Shown one piece after another: positions 1 through 7,497 of a stretch of 42,781 nt of DNA. The DNA is from Treponema sp. (GTDB lineage: Bacteria > Spirochaetota > Spirochaetia > Treponematales > Breznakiellaceae): assembly GCA_009782955.1 (NCBI GenBank), contig WRIB01000020.1, forward strand, positions 1 through 42,781. The letters are read 5' to 3'. Position 1 is the stretch's first letter. Every line of letters begins with the position of its first letter. The notes below the pieces were generated by a model. It searched no databases and had not been told where the DNA came from. It was given only the letters and a program-made list of their open reading frames with translations. Made by a program: the position numbers and the translations under genes.

Positions 1-20
1 ACAAATAATAACAAAGTGTA

Positions 21-49
21 TTGACTAAATCCTTGTAATATAATAACAT
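21..49 (+). promoter_or_regulatory. Candidate sigma-70 promoter in front of the inverted-repeat region
   Basis: A -35 TTGACT (21-26) and a -10 TAACAT (44-49) are separated by 17 nt. Transcription would start near 56 and run into the large inverted repeat at 103-404. No ORF of note follows on this strand before the convergent cysK, so the promoter, if real, would serve a non-coding RNA. It is a prediction from hexamer match and spacing only. Confidence 0.45.
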
Positions 50-102
50 AGTAACAGTTAGACACAAGAGATAACAGACAATCACAAGCAGTTCCATAAC
101 CC

Positions 103-404
103 CAATTTACCGCTGAGCCTGATATTTGATTAACTGAACAATTACCTGGAAAGGGGTGAGGCTGCGCTGCCAAAAAGTTCCTGGGGTTCCCTGCGAAACA
201 GATCACGGGGAAAAAGAAGTATTAAGCATAAAAGAGCCTGACTACTTAATGATTAACCTCATAAGGTTTTACAAAATACGGAATTATTTTTAAGTAGTCA
301 GGAAGCTGATTGAGCAGGATCGCCCAGAGTTTTTGGCAGTGCAGACTTATCCCTTTGCTGAATTTATTCGGAATAATTAAATTGTAAGGCTCAGCGATAA
401 ATTG
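103..404 (+). ncRNA. Putative structured RNA: long imperfect inverted repeat of about 300 nt
   Basis: The two halves of this gene-free stretch fold onto each other. 103-120 pairs with 387-404 (17 of 18 positions). 150-176 pairs with 330-356 (23 Watson-Crick pairs, 3 G-U, 1 mismatch, counted on the plus strand). 237-249 pairs perfectly with 290-302. The segments between (121-149 with 357-386, 177-205 with 303-329) are weakly complementary, and the left arm carries about 33 extra nt. Three wobble pairs in the longest stem exist only in the plus-strand transcript, which favours a plus-strand RNA. It lacks the signatures I know for tmRNA, RNase P RNA, SRP RNA or group II introns, and is longer than usual 6S RNA. 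An ancient inverted duplication is the alternative; a short open frame at 300-380 could be a coding remnant. Confidence 0.5.
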
Positions 405-419
405 TGATTTTAGGCTCTA

Positions 420-1346
420 TCAAAAAAGCGGTGTACTGAAATATCGTTCTGCCGTATCGGGCAATAGAGTTATAACCCGCTTTCCTTTACCGAGTTTTTT
501 TGCCATGCGCAAGGCGGTACACACATTGGAGCCGCCTGAAATACCGCACATCAGACCTTCCAGACGGGCTAGATCTTTTGCGGTTTGCAGTGCATCCCTG
601 TCACTTACAATATCAACTTTACTGTATATTTCAGTATTAAGATTTGGGGGAACAAGTCCGTCACCGATGCCCATTTGAACATGAGTTCCGATTTTCCCTC
701 CCAACAGGATTGCAGCGTTTTCAGGCTCCAGCGCCCAGATTTCAATGTCCGGATATTTTTCACGCAATACCGCACCAATACCGCTGATTGTTCCGCCGGT
801 TCCGATACCGGAACAAAAACCATGCAATGGTAAACCATTAAGTTGTTCGATTATTTCACGGCCTGTATGTTCACGGTGAACTGCAGGGTTGGCGGGATTC
901 TCAAATTGCTGAGGTACAAAGATTTTCGGGTTTTCCTTTGCCATTCTCAGGGCTGTTTGCAGACAATCTTCAATTACCTTGCCTATGTCTCCATCATCGT
1001 GTCTTAGTATAACTTCCGCACCGTATTGTTCAATTAACTTGCGGCGCTCACCGCTCACGGAATCGGGCATAATAACAACGGCTTTATAACCCCGCACTGC
1101 CGCAATAAGCGCAAGGCCAATGCCCTGATTACCGCTGGTTGGTTCGCAAATAATCGAATCAGGTTTTAACAACCCCAGTTTTTCTGCTTCAAGAATCATA
1201 TTGTAAGCAGTACGTGTTTTAACGGAACCGCCAACGTTTAAACCTTCAAATTTTACAAGAACTTCCGCATCGCCGGACCCCGCCATACGATTCAGGCGAA
1301 TAACAGGTGTATTACCAATGCTATCCAGAATATTCGAACAAATCAT
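420..1346 (-). CDS. cysK: Cysteine synthase (O-acetylserine sulfhydrylase), PLP-dependent
   Basis: Makes cysteine from O-acetylserine and sulfide in the cytoplasm. The 308-residue protein has the fold-type II PLP enzyme layout: the N-terminal IGNTP motif (about residues 10-14), the PLP lysine in the GGSVKTR segment (K43), a PTSGN loop that binds the substrate carboxylate, and the glycine-rich GTGGT phosphate-binding loop. The SGN loop reads SGNQG where SGNTG is usual. The start at 1346 is chosen because AAGGAG lies 7 nt upstream; the frame is open 22 codons further but those do not resemble the family. It lies 14 bp downstream of the GH57 gene and is probably cotranscribed. The sulfur-mobilising genes at 28887-33654 would use its product. 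Confidence 0.9.
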   Translation of the reverse strand: MICSNILDSIGNTPVIRLNRMAGSGDAEVLVKFEGLNVGGSVKTRTAYNMILEAEKLGLLKPDSIICEPTSGNQGIGLALIAAVRGYKAVVIMPDSVSGERRKLIEQYGAEVILRHDDGDIGKVIEDCLQTALRMAKENPKIFVPQQFENPANPAVHREHTGREIIEQLNGLPLHGFCSGIGTGGTISGIGAVLREKYPDIEIWALEPENAAILLGGKIGTHVQMGIGDGLVPPNLNTEIYSKVDIVSDRDALQTAKDLARLEGLMCGISGGSNVCTALRMAKKLGKGKRVITLLPDTAERYFSTPLF

Positions 1347-1360
1347 AATTATCTCCTTAA

Positions 1361-3316
1361 TTAATTTTTTCGTACTTTGGCAGAAACAGAAACAGTGATC
1401 CGGTTTTCCCACATATCACCGGGATTAAGAAAAAGCTGAAACACCGGAAGAAAACAGCGCGTTTGGCATGATTCTTCCAAATCTGCAAAATACAAATCGC
1501 AGGGGGTTTGGAAACCAACGTTAATAACAGCTCCATGTTTGGAACTCTGCTCTTCAAAAGAAAGGACCCGCTTTTTTATACCATTTTTATCGGAAGAACT
1601 TTCTTCTTCTCCCTGGCTCCTGCGAAAAAGAAGCTCCCCCCCTGCTAAAGCCAAATCAAAACGGGGCACAAAACAAAGTACTGTTTTTTCTTCTCCCATA
1701 TTGCTCAATTTATAGCAAAGATTGAGCGTGTTTTTTTCCAGGCTGTAGGTTTTTTGAATTTCGATAAAACCAAAAGGAATTCCCTTACGCGGAGAAAGAA
1801 CAAAAGAAGCTTTAAGCTTTGCCCTGTCTGCAGATAAAAGTTTGAATTCTTCGTTTCCGCAAAACCTGCTGTTTTCGGGAAAAACAGTATCGCCGGGGAA
1901 AGTGTATACGCTCGAAGAAGATTCTGCCGGCGGAATAAAATCGCCGGGAAAAAGCATATCAATAAAAGCACAGCGCCTGTCCGGAGGGGAACCTTCGCTC
2001 ATCTTCGTTCGCTCGGCGGAGTATACCGGAGGGGAACCATGTGAACTGTCGTTCGTAACGTTCACTTTTTTTCGATTGGCGGAGTCAGCAGAATCACCGG
2101 TAAACGAATCCAGATAATTCCAGCCTTTGGGAAGGTAATCCAATTCAAAAATAGCCGCCCCTTTTGTTCTTACATAACAATTTAGATTTTTATCATGAAA
2201 AAGGAATTCTTCCATACGGTCAAGGTCAAAATCAAAACTAAGCAACGAAGATTTAAACTCCTTTTCCCGAATTATCCGTTCAGATGCAAGAATTGCTTTT
2301 TGGGCATAGCGCCGTACGTCTTTATTGCCGATAAACGACAAGGTTTCCGCACCCTGAGCCTTCCACAGTTCTTCCCGGGCGCTGCGTTTCCGGGATTTGT
2401 CTCCGCGCAGCTGGTTAATAAGGTTATGGATAAAATGAATCCTTGCATAAAGTTCGTTGGCTTCCGGGTATCTGGCAAGGAACGAACGTGGTTGAGAACA
2501 GGAAGAATCCCCGGAAGCCGGGAAGTACAGCCGCGGAAGAAAAGTACTGGAACGGTATATCCTGCCGGGAGTAGTAAGCCCAAGGTTTACATTGCCGGAT
2601 TTATCTGCCAATGCAGTAACAAGCCCTTCGAAGAAGGATAGAATGCTTTCTTCGGCGTCTTCCTGCGGGAAATCGGGAAATACTGTTATAACAGCTTCTT
2701 TTCCGTCATCAGGGGTGATTTTTACTTTTTGCAAAATATCCCTGATGCCATCCTTTCCTATGCCTGCAAGTGAAGAAAAAACCGGAAACACAACAAGAAG
2801 TTTTCCCTGATCTTCGGTACATACCGGACCATAAAGGTTTTTTCCTTTACAGCCGGCGGCGGCAAACTGTTCTTCGCTTAAAAAGGTATAATCCATGCCG
2901 CATGCTGCAAGCATTCCTGCCAGAGACTGTTCCCATAACGAATAGGCCAGCATACAACCCTGGGGCTTCCGGCCGAAATTCTGCCTGATATAGGTGGTTA
3001 ACATCTCTATCTGACCTATTCTGTCTGCCGGGGGAAGGAGAGGCATTATAGGTTCATAAAAACCGCCTCCCAAAAGCTCAAGTTGTTTTCGGGCTGCCAT
3101 ATGCTTAATCAATAAAAAAAGCTCCGGTTTTTTTTGTTCCAAACGGCTAAAGAGAAAGCCTGAATAATGGAGTACCGCGGGGATTTTGGGGTATTGATTT
3201 AATACAGTAATAAAAGGCCTTAACCTGGTTTGGTATAATACTTCAAATTCTTCATCTGTTGCCGAAGGGAAAACATGTGCATGTGAACCCAGAATCAGGT
3301 TTACTTTTCCGGCCAT
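1361..3316 (-). CDS. GH57 family protein (4-alpha-glucanotransferase / alpha-amylase type), probably catalytically inactive
   Basis: The 651-residue length matches the Thermococcus-type GH57 4-alpha-glucanotransferases (about 650-660). The family motifs appear in order but eroded: motif 1 SHAHV (11-15) for HNHQP, motif 2 GGGFYEP (83-89), motif 3 around 121-129, and motif 4 DDGKEAV (203-209) for DDGEKFG. In motif 3 the usual WLTERVWE reads MLAYSLWE, so the nucleophile glutamate position (about E123 in the Thermococcus litoralis enzyme) is Tyr125. GH57 amylase-like proteins without catalytic residues are known, so a binding or regulatory role is possible. Residues about 400-460 contain a Ser/Pro-rich stretch encoded by repeated DNA (a 13-bp repeat at 1981 and 2026). 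It is the sixth gene of the run starting with rnfC, separated from rnfA by a palindrome next to its start. Confidence 0.75.
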   Translation of the reverse strand: MAGKVNLILGSHAHVFPSATDEEFEVLYQTRLRPFITVLNQYPKIPAVLHYSGFLFSRLEQKKPELFLLIKHMAARKQLELLGGGFYEPIMPLLPPADRIGQIEMLTTYIRQNFGRKPQGCMLAYSLWEQSLAGMLAACGMDYTFLSEEQFAAAGCKGKNLYGPVCTEDQGKLLVVFPVFSSLAGIGKDGIRDILQKVKITPDDGKEAVITVFPDFPQEDAEESILSFFEGLVTALADKSGNVNLGLTTPGRIYRSSTFLPRLYFPASGDSSCSQPRSFLARYPEANELYARIHFIHNLINQLRGDKSRKRSAREELWKAQGAETLSFIGNKDVRRYAQKAILASERIIREKEFKSSLLSFDFDLDRMEEFLFHDKNLNCYVRTKGAAIFELDYLPKGWNYLDSFTGDSADSANRKKVNVTNDSSHGSPPVYSAERTKMSEGSPPDRRCAFIDMLFPGDFIPPAESSSSVYTFPGDTVFPENSRFCGNEEFKLLSADRAKLKASFVLSPRKGIPFGFIEIQKTYSLEKNTLNLCYKLSNMGEEKTVLCFVPRFDLALAGGELLFRRSQGEEESSSDKNGIKKRVLSFEEQSSKHGAVINVGFQTPCDLYFADLEESCQTRCFLPVFQLFLNPGDMWENRITVSVSAKVRKN

Positions 3317-3329
3317 TATTTCACTCGAT

Positions 3330-3360
3330 GCTGTTCCAAAATGTCAGATTTTGGAACAGC
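3330..3360. repeat. Perfect 13-bp palindrome with 5-nt loop
   Basis: GCTGTTCCAAAAT (3330-3342) and its reverse complement (3348-3360) flank the loop GTCAG. It sits between rnfA and the GH57 gene, 13 nt upstream of the GH57 start. Neither strand has a T-run after the stem, so it is not a classical intrinsic terminator. The core TGTTCCAAAA recurs as a hairpin at 24787-24817, suggesting a dispersed palindromic repeat. Confidence 0.75.
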
Positions 3361-3376
3361 TGCCTTGGATTTTACT

Positions 3377-3961
3377 CTATAAAAATATTTTTAAAAATAG
3401 CACCGATGCAGCAGAAAAAACAAGAGACAAAAACCCCATGGAGATAAACAGTATTGGAGTTCCCCGCAGCCCATGAGGTATAGCTTCCAGAAATGAACGT
3501 TTTTGAATTTCTTTAATTATCAGGAAAGCCAGAAGGGCTCCCGCCGAAAAGGTTAAGGAAAGAAGAAAAGCATCTGCAAAAGAGAGGGCAAAGTGGAGTG
3601 TTAAGAATAACGCCGCCGCAGCCAGACCGTTATAGGATGAACCGGCAGAAAACAAACCAGGATTCTCATGCTGTTTTGTCAAAGGTACAGCAAAACGAAA
3701 AAACAGGACTTCCAATCCCATGCTTCCAAGGACTGATAAGGGAAAGATCAAAAAATAATCAAGTATTCCGCCGGTAAAAAACAAGATCCGCGCAAAGAGT
3801 ATCCACAGGAACAATGTGGAAACAAAAAGGACAACCCAGGGGTAGTAGAGCAGTATCGCCGGAGTTCGTTCGCGGAGTATCAGTTCCCTGACTCCCAGTG
3901 CAAAATTTAAAAAGAGGTTTAAAGACAGGGCCGCAAAAAAAACAAGTGCAAAAGCTGCCAT
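3377..3961 (-). CDS. rnfA: RnfA-like membrane subunit lacking the [2Fe-2S] cysteines
   Basis: A 194-residue, six-helix membrane protein. The C-terminal part (IKEIQKRSFLEAIPHGLRGTPI, then a Ser/Leu-rich helix) matches the conserved end of RnfA/RsxA/NqrE. In characterised RnfA two intramembrane cysteines hold a [2Fe-2S] cluster with RnfE. Here the first (normally GICPF) reads GVREL with Arg25, and the second (normally TNCAVLG) reads YNGLAAA with Gly112; no other cysteine is present in the protein. The stop-start junction with rnfE overlaps by one base (TAATG), so translation is coupled. It can still form the membrane core of an Rnf-like complex but not the known electron path. The symbol records homology, not function. 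Confidence 0.75.
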   Translation of the reverse strand: MAAFALVFFAALSLNLFLNFALGVRELILRERTPAILLYYPWVVLFVSTLFLWILFARILFFTGGILDYFLIFPLSVLGSMGLEVLFFRFAVPLTKQHENPGLFSAGSSYNGLAAAALFLTLHFALSFADAFLLSLTFSAGALLAFLIIKEIQKRSFLEAIPHGLRGTPILFISMGFLSLVFSAASVLFLKIFL

Positions 3962-4572
3962 TAATCATCCTCCGAACGTGTAATTTCATTTCTGAAATGC
4001 CGGTATACTGCAATTACATAACCGAGAATAATCAAGGCGCCCGACGAAGCCTGAAGAAAACGCAATGGCTCATTCTTTGCAAAACGGATAATGTCGAAGC
4101 CCGGAAAAGAAATGGAACCAAAACCCAATGGTTCCCGTACCAGAGAAAGGCCGAGAACAAGAACTCCAAGGATCAGGGCTTCTGCCATAGCCTGAGAAAT
4201 AACTTCACCCATATCATATTCAAGGGTTCTGTTGTAAATACCCGAAGCAATAAAGACAACCGGAACAAGAAAAACAAAGAACGAACTTTCCATTGCCATT
4301 ACAGGATTTAAAATCCAAAGAAGTATCAAAAATATTCCGGCTGCCAGGGAAGAAATAAATAGAAACACTGCATTTCTTCCCCATCGGGGAAAGTATTCGC
4401 CGCCCAATTTTGCAGCAGTCAAAGTAAAACCATAAACCCACACCAGGGCCAGGCTGCAAATGATCGCAAAAACAATACGTCCGGAAGCAACAATAAGCAG
4501 TGCGGCGCCGGTAAGAGAACCAAGCGGCGAATTTTTTCCCCAAAACAGGTGTGATTCCATTTGAACGTTCAC
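3961..4572 (-). CDS. rnfE: RnfE-like membrane subunit lacking the [2Fe-2S] cysteines
   Basis: A 203-residue integral membrane protein with about six helices that aligns by eye with RsxE/RnfE over its length, including the LREPLGFGS-like region (the usual LREIIGNGT). The paired cysteines that bind [2Fe-2S] in the family are replaced: the GLCPLLAV segment reads TGAALLIV (about residues 21-28), and the TNCIVVGRAE segment reads IASGIYNRTL (about 108-117). One unrelated cysteine (C39) is present in the next helix. It overlaps rnfG by 4 nt and rnfA by 1 nt. RnfA and RnfE are homologous inverted subunits, so loss of both sites in both proteins is unlikely to be sequencing error. Confidence 0.72.
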   Translation of the reverse strand: MNVQMESHLFWGKNSPLGSLTGAALLIVASGRIVFAIICSLALVWVYGFTLTAAKLGGEYFPRWGRNAVFLFISSLAAGIFLILLWILNPVMAMESSFFVFLVPVVFIASGIYNRTLEYDMGEVISQAMAEALILGVLVLGLSLVREPLGFGSISFPGFDIIRFAKNEPLRFLQASSGALIILGYVIAVYRHFRNEITRSEDD

Positions 4573-5030
4573 CGTAACACCCCTTTCTTCAAAGTCATGT
4601 TCCGCGCATTCCGTTCTATACGGTCTACATAAAAGCGATATACCGGCAAACGTAATTCATCGATAATCTGCCGGGCATTTTCGCTGAGTGGAATAATCGA
4701 TCTGACTTTGTCTTCGTTATCAACAAGGGCAACACATGCTGCTGCAATGCCGTTTTGCATTATGGAAAATACAAAAGCCCTGTCTGAAGAATTATTCAGC
4801 GCAAACCAGGAACCGCCCATAACAGAAACAGGGTTTCCCAAAAAACCGTATGGTTTATCTACAAGCCCGCCGCCAGCCAGGCCTGTAACGCCGCTTTGTG
4901 CAAGAGCTTTATTTACCCTTTGTGTTAATAACTTTGTCCGGTAAGACAAGGTAAAAAACCAAAGCAGAAAACCAATAACAAGTGCCGAACCAATCCAGGC
5001 AAGGCAAAGAAGTATATTCCGCCTTGTCAT
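4569..5030 (-). CDS. rnfG: Short RnfG-like periplasm-facing subunit without a flavinylation motif
   Basis: 153 residues, shorter than typical RnfG (about 180-210). It has one N-terminal membrane helix (residues about 8-28) followed by a periplasmic domain. Characterised RnfG carries FMN on a threonine in [S/T]GA[T/S] near the C-terminus; no such motif occurs here and the protein ends about where it should lie. Identity rests on position (rnfC-D-G-E-A order), size and topology rather than strong motif conservation, so the assignment is less certain than for rnfC or rnfD. It overlaps rnfD and rnfE by 4 nt each. Confidence 0.55.
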   Translation of the reverse strand: MTRRNILLCLAWIGSALVIGFLLWFFTLSYRTKLLTQRVNKALAQSGVTGLAGGGLVDKPYGFLGNPVSVMGGSWFALNNSSDRAFVFSIMQNGIAAACVALVDNEDKVRSIIPLSENARQIIDELRLPVYRFYVDRIERNARNMTLKKGVLR

Positions 5031-6079
5031 AATTGTTTCCTTTTTTCATAATACCAGGCATTTTCCAGCCTTCGTATCAAAGGAACCAGTGCATTACCCA
5101 AAAGAACAGCGGTAACCGTCCCGTAAGGATCAAGTCCCGGATAACGAAACAAAAAAGTAAAGACAGCACAGAGACTTATAAAAATTGTATTACCCGGCAT
5201 GGATTTAGGACTTGTTGCAGGATCGGTAACAAGAATAAAGGCCGCCGCCAGAGTACCGCCGGAAAACAGGGCAAAGATAATATCTCCTTCCCAAAAGGAA
5301 CCGCCAAAAGGCAAAGCGCCGAAAATCCGGATTAATATTGAATAAACAAAAATAAACACCGCCGGCAGCCAAAACCGAAAACATTGTGAAGAAGCTATTA
5401 AAATTGTTCCCAATAAAAGGAAAAACAGCCCGCGATCCGCAATAATCCCCGATCTGTTAGAAGAAAACAAGGTAAGATACCCGCTTGGCAATGAACTTCC
5501 CATAAATCGAAAGATCGTTTGGTTAAAAAAAGCGCTTAACTTGCTGTCCAGGAGGGTATTTGACCAGCCGTTGATCATAAGAAGCGCCAGTGGTGAACCC
5601 ATACTGTCTCTGAGACCTCCTTCAAGAGACGCCGACAGCCTCATAAGATGGTTGTCTTCAATACTGCGGTTAAATGCAACAGGCCAGGCGGAACGGATAA
5701 AAAGCCATGCGCCTGCGGCCGGGTTAACCCAATTGGATCCCAATCCGCCAAAACTATGCTTGAGTACAGCCATTGCAAAGATCCCTCCCAGAAATGCATA
5801 AAGGGGATTGAGTGTATTGGGAAGGAACAATGTAAGGATCAATGCTGAAGCTATTGCGCTGGAATCTTTTATGGAAAACCTCCGTTCGCCAAAATTGAAA
5901 AGGAGTTCTGTTCCTACCATCCCCAGAACAGCAGCTAAAGCAATAATCAGCGAATGCCCGGAATCACTTAAGGAAGATTCAAAAATTACCAATAAAGCGC
6001 ATACCGAAACAAGCCGCATTCTGAGCGCAGTAGAACGGGAAAGATTAATTTGCGGTTTTTGAAAAAGGCTCAGATCCAT
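5027..6079 (-). CDS. rnfD: RnfD-like membrane subunit lacking the FMN-attachment motif
   Basis: A 350-residue polytopic protein of the NqrB/RnfD family. The diagnostic segment FGGLGSNWVNPA (residues 110-121) is present, preceded by the LPNTLNPLY loop and helix characteristic of the family. Canonical RnfD binds FMN covalently at the threonine of D-x-x-[S/T]GATPL; the matching place reads DSMGSPL (158-164), two residues shorter and without threonine. The N-terminal SPH-type motif is also missing. It starts one base after the rnfC stop and overlaps rnfG by 4 nt. It should form the channel core of an Rnf-like complex; coupling to electron flow is doubtful. Confidence 0.78.
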   Translation of the reverse strand: MDLSLFQKPQINLSRSTALRMRLVSVCALLVIFESSLSDSGHSLIIALAAVLGMVGTELLFNFGERRFSIKDSSAIASALILTLFLPNTLNPLYAFLGGIFAMAVLKHSFGGLGSNWVNPAAGAWLFIRSAWPVAFNRSIEDNHLMRLSASLEGGLRDSMGSPLALLMINGWSNTLLDSKLSAFFNQTIFRFMGSSLPSGYLTLFSSNRSGIIADRGLFFLLLGTILIASSQCFRFWLPAVFIFVYSILIRIFGALPFGGSFWEGDIIFALFSGGTLAAAFILVTDPATSPKSMPGNTIFISLCAVFTFLFRYPGLDPYGTVTAVLLGNALVPLIRRLENAWYYEKRKQL

Positions 6080-6080
6080 G

Positions 6081-7385
6081 CTAGTTTCCTTTTAGAGCAG
6101 AACGAATAATACTGGTAGAAAGAGGAAGTCCCGAAGGACAAACTACTTCGCAGCAGCCGCATCCATGGCATTCGGCTGCCCTGCCGGTTTTGGCATCTCT
6201 GCTTTCCAAACCTTTCATATATTTATAAAGCGCTTCGGGATCCAAACCTACAGGACAAACGATCCGGCATTCACCGCAGCCAATACATTTATTCCGATAG
6301 TTGCTGCCCAACTGGCCTCCCAGAAAAGCAAAAATTGCAAAGCTGGTTTTAATTACCGGCTCGTCCAAATCTACAACAGTCCTCCCCAATAAAGGAGAAC
6401 CTGAACCGATACGCTTGGGCTTGTCAACATAACCCCCGCATTCTGCAAATATTTCCCCAATCCTTGTTCCAATCTGAACTTTCATTACCTGGGGCTTTTT
6501 TATTGCCGAACCTCCCACCGCTACATAACGGGAAAGGATGGGTTTTTTTAATTTTACAGCATCATGAATTGCCGCCAGGGTGGCAGGCCCCAATGCAAGG
6601 ATTGTTCCCAGTTCAATTCCTTCCTTTTTGGCAAAACGATTAAGCACCAGTTCCAGTTCTCTGCGGTTTCTTTGGGGGTACCTTGCTCCGGTAAGAACAA
6701 GCGATACAGGGAATTCCGATTTACCCATGGACTCCATAAGCGCCAGCGCCCGTTCCTTTTCTCCTCGTGAAAAAACCAGGACTATCCTTCCCATACGGCC
6801 GGCACGGGCAGCAATACGGCTTCCTTCGGCTACTGCCGCTAATCGTTCTTTAAGAAGCACATAATCTGCCGCCAGCCAGGGATCGTCAAAAACACATCGT
6901 ACAATCAGGCTAACCGGATCCTTGGCGGATCTGAGGGAATAAAACATGTCCGACACAGGTCTGCCCGAACCTTCCATTTCTACAATACCGTATTCGGCAA
7001 TAATCCTTTGAATTTCAAAAGAAGAAAGGCTCTGCCATGGAAAAATCTCCTCGTACCTGCCCAGTTTTTCAAAACTACCGTCGAGTTTTATTACCAGGGC
7101 ATCGTTGGTAAATCCCTCTGCCGTTTTCCAGGAAACAATCCGTACTACTCTTCCCGGTACAGTGGCATGGATATTGGCCGATCCCAATCCCTGACCCCGT
7201 CCAATAAGCATTCCTTCACTAACCCGATCACCCACGCTTACCACCGGATTCGCCCGGCTGCCTGTATGCTGAACCAGAGGAATTACAGAAAGGCCGGGAA
7301 GAAAGGCGGTAACACTGGAATTACGCGGAGGTACTGAAGATTCGGTATAACGTATCCCCCCGCGGAGGAATGAAGGAGTAATCAT
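6081..7385 (-). CDS. rnfC: RnfC-like iron-sulfur subunit, first gene of the Rnf-like operon
   Basis: 434 residues. The N-terminus has the RnfC start (FLRGGIRYTE), the QHTG segment and a lipoyl-like hairpin (VGDRVSEGMLIG, then IHATVPGRV at 72-80). The C-terminus holds two intact CxxCxxCxxxCP motifs (C367, C370, C373, C377; C406, C409, C412, C416) for two [4Fe-4S] clusters. The FMN/NADH domain is altered: GIVGLGGAGFPT of the family reads GIVEMEGSGRPV (133-144), and the following AECEP motif reads VFDDP (165-169). NADH oxidation by this subunit is therefore doubtful, while electron transfer through the two clusters stays possible. No Shine-Dalgarno precedes the ATG at 7385; a -10-like element lies 13 nt upstream. 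Confidence 0.85.
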   Translation of the reverse strand: MITPSFLRGGIRYTESSVPPRNSSVTAFLPGLSVIPLVQHTGSRANPVVSVGDRVSEGMLIGRGQGLGSANIHATVPGRVVRIVSWKTAEGFTNDALVIKLDGSFEKLGRYEEIFPWQSLSSFEIQRIIAEYGIVEMEGSGRPVSDMFYSLRSAKDPVSLIVRCVFDDPWLAADYVLLKERLAAVAEGSRIAARAGRMGRIVLVFSRGEKERALALMESMGKSEFPVSLVLTGARYPQRNRRELELVLNRFAKKEGIELGTILALGPATLAAIHDAVKLKKPILSRYVAVGGSAIKKPQVMKVQIGTRIGEIFAECGGYVDKPKRIGSGSPLLGRTVVDLDEPVIKTSFAIFAFLGGQLGSNYRNKCIGCGECRIVCPVGLDPEALYKYMKGLESRDAKTGRAAECHGCGCCEVVCPSGLPLSTSIIRSALKGN

Positions 7386-7398
7386 GATGATATTTAAT

Positions 7399-7425
7399 TT
7401 TATACCAAAGGCAGCTTTTTTTCAA
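7399..7425 (-). promoter_or_regulatory. Candidate promoter of the rnf-like operon
   Basis: On the minus strand TTGAAA (7420-7425) and TATAAA (7399-7404) are separated by a short 15-nt spacer. The -10 ends 13 nt before the rnfC ATG, so any leader would be only about 6 nt. Weak spacer; prediction only. Confidence 0.35.
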
Positions 7426-7468
7426 TACATAATCCGCAGCTACGCTTTAATCCCATTCTTAAATATGG

Positions 7469-7474
7469 TATAAT
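7469..7474 (+). promoter_or_regulatory. -10 element (TATAAT) upstream of the HD-GYP gene
   Basis: A perfect TATAAT lies 23 nt before the TTG start of the HD-GYP gene. The best -35 at the right distance, TTTAAT (7446-7451), is poor, so an activator may be needed. A leader of about 16 nt with the GAGGT ribosome-binding site would result. Confidence 0.45.
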
Positions 7475-7497
7475 ACGATTATTCTACGAGGTAAAAA

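Noticed and set aside
1-419. tmRNA, RNase P RNA, SRP RNA, group II intron or retron in the left-end inverted repeat
   Set aside because: None of the conserved sequence signatures I know for these is present, and no reverse transcriptase lies downstream.
2195-2641. 148-codon plus-strand ORF within the GH57 gene
   Set aside because: Shadow frame of a conserved minus-strand gene; no ribosome-binding site or recognisable family.
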